Of a DNA stretch of 57,554 bases, positions 56,094-57,554 are shown piece after piece. Origin of the DNA: CAYUCE01 sp964443275 (lineage in GTDB: Bacteria > Bipolaricaulota > Bipolaricaulia > CAYUCE01). Below the pieces are notes generated by a model. That model was not told where the DNA came from and ran no database searches. It saw nothing but the letters and a program-made list of their open reading frames with translations. Every line of letters begins with the position of its first letter. Position 1 is the stretch's first letter. The stretch is taken from the NCBI GenBank assembly GCA_964443275.1, contig CAYUCE010000005.1:1-57554 (forward strand), read 5' to 3'. The translations under genes were made by a program, and so were the position numbers.

Positions 56094-57554
56094 CTATTTA
56101 AATTTTCTGGGTAAATGAATATCGAATTTGTTCCTTATCTTTTTATCAATTTCCGGTGGAATTAGGTTTTCGGAAGGTTCGGTCAGAATTTCTCTCGCTT
56201 TTTCTTTGGCCTTTTCTCGGGCGTCTTTTGCCCCATCCTTCTCCCACTGACTGCGTTCTCTTCGATCCCCAATCAATGGCAGAAAATACTCATCGGAGCG
56301 GGCATATTTGACGGTATGGGGTTGGGTTAGAAAGTTTCCCCCCGGCCCTACTTTGCCTATTATATCCAAAGCCAACCTGTCTTCATACACCTCTATTCCT
56401 CGAAGTGCTCTAAGTGCCATACCGCAGATGTCATTATCGATTACAAACTGTTCATAAGCCACAGTTAGCATAGATTCTAACATTCCGGCTGCATGGTGAA
56501 TATAATTACCGCCGGCCAGTGCTACCTGCAGGATGTTAAAAGCTTTCTCGTAACCGGCTTGCACATCGGGAAGTTTGGACTCGGTAAGCCCGGCATCTGA
56601 GTAGATGGGAACGTCTACATATCTTGCTAACTGGACGCAGGCCGCGTTCATAAGCCCCGTCTCACACGCCCCCCCCAAATAGCCCATATTCTGCATATTG
56701 GCAGCGGCTGGTACCGGGCCGTAAAGTACCGGTGCCCCCTCACTAAACATCTGGGAAAGCACAATGCCAAAAAGCTCTTCGGCATGGACTTGGGCCAGAA
56801 GGCCGGCTAAGGTAGCTGGAGCTGTTGAACCGGCTACCGGGGCGGTGGATAAGGCTACTGGTATCTTATTTTCGGTAACCACTCGAAGGACCTTTGTAGT
56901 ACCTATATCCAGCTTTAATGGACTTACCATCCAGCTAGTTACAAAGGAAATAAAGGGCATATCTTTAAGCTTTTCTTTGCTTCCGGCGATCATAGAGGCC
57001 ATCTCAATTATATCGCGGGCAGCTTGAGGGCTGGTGGCCGATTCCTGCACGTTTTTATGGGTGCCGGCCAGGGCGGCGTAGAAGCTGTTTAGGCTAAGTG
57101 ATTCTTCTGATATATCTTTTGGTACCACCGGGTTTTGAAAGAAATGAATATTATCCAAGTTTTCCACCAGCCGAGCTAGGAGTGCCTGGTCTTTAAGCCC
57201 AGGTGATCTTATCCGACCGGACTCTAAGTCGATGACATTTACAACCGCTCCCCCGGTTCCTAAATGAACGTACCAATCGGATAAATCTAGATTATATTTA
57301 CCATCTCGGCTGTAGAGGACTACCCGGCTGGGAGCAAATTCTAAGAATTTATCAACTAATTTAGGTGATAATTTGGCCCTTTGGGTTTTGGAATCTATTT
57401 CTGCGCCGTTTTTATCTAGAAGATCTAAAAACTCATCTGATTCTACTTTAACCCCTACTTTATTTAATATTTTTAACCCGGTTCGGTGAATTTTCTCGAT
57501 TTGCTCTTGTTTAAGCACTCTATATTTTCCACCTTTTAAGCTTTCGTGGCTCAT
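56094..57554 (-). CDS. MttB-superfamily methyltransferase (non-pyrrolysine)
   Basis: The 486-residue protein belongs to the trimethylamine methyltransferase (MttB) superfamily. It shows VYLYSR-type and WYVHLGTGGAVVNVIDLESG near residue 93, YGPVPAAANMQNMGYLGGACETGLMNA (in pieces) and LTESKLPDVQAGYEKA near 335. No TAG codon interrupts the frame, so it is a non-pyrrolysine member. Characterised relatives of this kind demethylate quaternary amines such as glycine betaine (MtgB), proline betaine, carnitine or butyrobetaine. It starts exactly at the window edge, so an upstream neighbour cannot be judged. A methyltransferase-corrinoid pair that could accept the methyl group is at 46337-47764. Confidence 0.9.
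   Translation of the reverse strand: MSHESLKGGKYRVLKQEQIEKIHRTGLKILNKVGVKVESDEFLDLLDKNGAEIDSKTQRAKLSPKLVDKFLEFAPSRVVLYSRDGKYNLDLSDWYVHLGTGGAVVNVIDLESGRIRSPGLKDQALLARLVENLDNIHFFQNPVVPKDISEESLSLNSFYAALAGTHKNVQESATSPQAARDIIEMASMIAGSKEKLKDMPFISFVTSWMVSPLKLDIGTTKVLRVVTENKIPVALSTAPVAGSTAPATLAGLLAQVHAEELFGIVLSQMFSEGAPVLYGPVPAAANMQNMGYLGGACETGLMNAACVQLARYVDVPIYSDAGLTESKLPDVQAGYEKAFNILQVALAGGNYIHHAAGMLESMLTVAYEQFVIDNDICGMALRALRGIEVYEDRLALDIIGKVGPGGNFLTQPHTVKYARSDEYFLPLIGDRRERSQWEKDGAKDAREKAKEKAREILTEPSENLIPPEIDKKIRNKFDIHLPRKFK

Noticed and set aside
56094..57554. Possible pyrrolysine in the MttB-like protein
   Set aside because: The frame is open for 486 codons with no internal TAG, so the protein does not need pyrrolysine as TMA-specific MttB does.
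1..57554. tRNA or rRNA genes
   Set aside because: I looked for conserved tRNA arms and rRNA segments in the intergenic regions and saw none. A covariance search would be needed to exclude a diverged tRNA.

Overview
The window looks like chromosomal DNA from an anaerobic, acetogen-like, probably diderm bacterium with moderate GC. Three things point there. A near-complete carbonyl branch of the Wood-Ljungdahl pathway (CODH, acetyl-CoA synthase, both CoFeSP subunits, methyltransferase, CooC, corrinoid-protein reactivase) lies at 34.3-47.8 kb, with folD next to it. A 14-gene membrane-bound [NiFe]-hydrogenase with Mrp-type antiporter subunits (mbhA-N, in the Pyrococcus Mbh order) lies at 23.3-31.4 kb. 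A Skp/OmpH-like chaperone beside a candidate outer-membrane beta-barrel protein suggests an outer membrane. I cannot fix the phylum from sequence alone; uncultured acetogenic lineages such as Aerophobota, Atribacterota or Bipolaricaulota are possibilities, not conclusions.

Layout. 0-9 kb: moaA, a PolB-type exonuclease, two exported proteins, recD2, a ferritin-like/VIT1 transporter, a stand-alone Lrp-type RAM domain and a DUF5317 membrane protein. 9-19 kb: a signalling and cell-surface district. It holds an HD-GYP protein, a tandemly duplicated 48-residue membrane peptide interrupted by a 100-N scaffold gap, two paralogous zinc-ribbon proteins, several secreted proteins, three candidate c-di-GMP-I (GEMM) riboswitches (one tandem pair) and a Crp/Fnr regulator with two candidate operators. 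19-23 kb: an NTase-HEPN protein, a THEP1 NTPase, a toxin-antitoxin pair whose PIN toxin is broken by an in-frame stop, and argF. 23-32 kb: the mbh operon, then a hydrogenase maturation protease. 32-34 kb: mobA and folD. 34-48 kb: the minus-strand Wood-Ljungdahl cluster. Its upstream part carries a second methyltransferase, a corrinoid protein and a DUF3786 protein. 48-53 kb: a lipid-linked glycan-type cluster (GT39-like transferase, DUF362, decaprenyl-phosphate phosphoribosyltransferase-like UbiA, PHP, LPG-synthase-type membrane protein). 53-57.5 kb: a DUF5828-like protein with a PiT-like permease, two gene fragments, and a non-pyrrolysine MttB-superfamily methyltransferase at the window edge.

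How it fits together. Mbh would oxidise ferredoxin to make H2, or run in reverse, while the Mrp module converts the energy into an ion gradient. CODH/ACS joins CO, a corrinoid-bound methyl group and CoA. The methyltransferase/corrinoid pair beside the acs genes, with the MttB-like protein, could bring methyl groups from methylated amines into the pathway.

Most intergenic spaces carry a dispersed family of small nested palindromes whose stems differ in sequence between copies but stay self-complementary. It has a short form, and a long form with extra 20-bp repeat units in the loop. This covarying repeat family, the c-di-GMP/Crp-controlled surface locus and the duplicated tiny membrane protein are the least explained features here.
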